Assembly (NCBI GenBank): GCA_012514315.1
Contig: JAAZAN010000218.1
Coordinates: forward strand, 1 to 51,491
Length of the DNA: 51,491 nucleotides
Source: Chloroflexota bacterium
GTDB taxonomy: Bacteria; Chloroflexota; Anaerolineae; B4-G1
Reading direction: 5' to 3'
Shown: positions 51,424 to 51,491 of the stretch, piece after piece
Numbering within the stretch: position 1 is the first letter of the stretch
How the letters are laid out: each line of letters opens with the position of its first letter
Notes under the pieces: generated by a model
Databases searched by the model: none
The model's input: the letters and a program-made list of their open reading frames with translations, nothing else
What the model was told of the DNA's origin: nothing
Program-made: the position numbers and the translations under genes

Positions 51424-51491
51424 TCACTCATCGTCATCACTCTCAGCAGCTCTGTTCAGCTCTCTCTCCAACTCCTCCTCCAATTGGTCGA
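51424..51491 (-). CDS. C-terminus of an acidic coiled-coil protein (5' part beyond the window)
   Basis: Only the last 21 codons are visible: a heptad-like DQLEEELERELNRAAES ending in Asp-Asp-Asp-Glu and TGA at 51424-51426. The charge and rhythm fit a coiled-coil end. In comparable anaerobe clusters, small DUF5320-type proteins often sit beside the Fe-S ATPases and end this way, but too little is visible to assign it. Confidence 0.45.
   Translation of the reverse strand, partial: DQLEEELERELNRAAESDDDE

Noticed and set aside
1-51491. CRISPR arrays, rRNA/tRNA genes and B12 or TPP riboswitches
   Set aside because: No repeated 20-40 bp units with spacers, no tRNA cloverleaf patterns, and no riboswitch core boxes upstream of the B12- or thiamine-related genes were found by eye.

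Overview
The window looks like part of a chromosome of a member of Chloroflexota (Anaerolineae/Caldilineae-like), probably from a metagenome. The support is indirect: high GC, secreted or membrane-anchored proteins with long Thr/Pro-rich linkers (SH3-domain protein, GH39-like lipoprotein), a surface protein ending in Leu-Pro-Leu-Ile-Leu-Arg, an MshA-like glycosyltransferase, a clostripain-type protease with a cytoplasmic Arg-rich tail, and sigma70-like promoters (TTGACA/TAnAAT, 16-17 bp spacers). No rRNA, tRNA, CRISPR array, transposase, phage gene or plasmid origin was seen. It reads as ordinary chromosome with many short operons, dominated by carbohydrate use, cell-surface proteins, and iron-sulfur or radical chemistry.

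Layout. 1-2.8 kb (minus): sugar isomerase-like TIM barrel (cut by the window edge), LmbE/PIG-L deacetylase and glgC. 3.1-9.1 kb: a divergent pair, a subtilase with a large membrane domain (minus) and a HypE/AIR-synthase-like protein followed by a secreted DUF5107-type protein (plus). 9.4-13.3 kb (minus): MFS transporter, SH3-domain membrane protein, family 4 glycosyltransferase. 13.4-14.4 kb: two tail-to-tail GNAT acetyltransferases. 14.5-15.8 kb (minus): B12-binding mutase domain plus MeaB GTPase. 16.0-18.3 kb (minus): slipin and its NfeD protease partner. 18.6-24.9 kb (minus): RsgA, a Gfo/Idh/MocA dehydrogenase, a polysaccharide deacetylase, a GHL6-type glycosidase and an M24 (creatinase/prolidase-fold) protein. 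25.1-31.1 kb: GH39-like lipoprotein (plus), then fdhD, transketolase, a lipoprotein and an HNH nuclease (minus).

31.4-36.3 kb (plus) is a compact operon: Gfo/Idh/MocA dehydrogenase, membrane M28 peptidase, SDR dehydrogenase, N-acetylmannosamine-6-phosphate epimerase (nanE) and a ROK sugar kinase that appears to start at CTG. It fits uptake-independent breakdown of amino sugars (ManNAc to GlcNAc-6-P). It converges on a YitT-type membrane protein. 37.3-45.3 kb (plus): glycyl-radical-enzyme activase, alanine dehydrogenase, clostripain-family protease, an alpha/alpha-toroid protein and phosphomannomutase. A perfect 16-bp hairpin separates this from a second MFS transporter (minus).

46.7-51.5 kb (minus) is the most distinctive part: an acidic coiled-coil protein (cut by the window edge), a thiamine-binding-family protein, a methyltransferase, a two-cluster ferredoxin with a membrane tail, two overlapping MinD/Mrp-type ATPases each carrying an inserted two-cluster ferredoxin domain, a MIP18/DUF59 protein and a COG0731-like radical SAM enzyme. 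These genes overlap or sit close together and look like one iron-sulfur cargo or cofactor-maturation system of unknown target. Several other cofactor-enzyme helpers in the window (MeaB and B12 domain, FdhD, glycyl-radical activase, HypE-like) lack their client enzymes here, so the clients must be encoded elsewhere.
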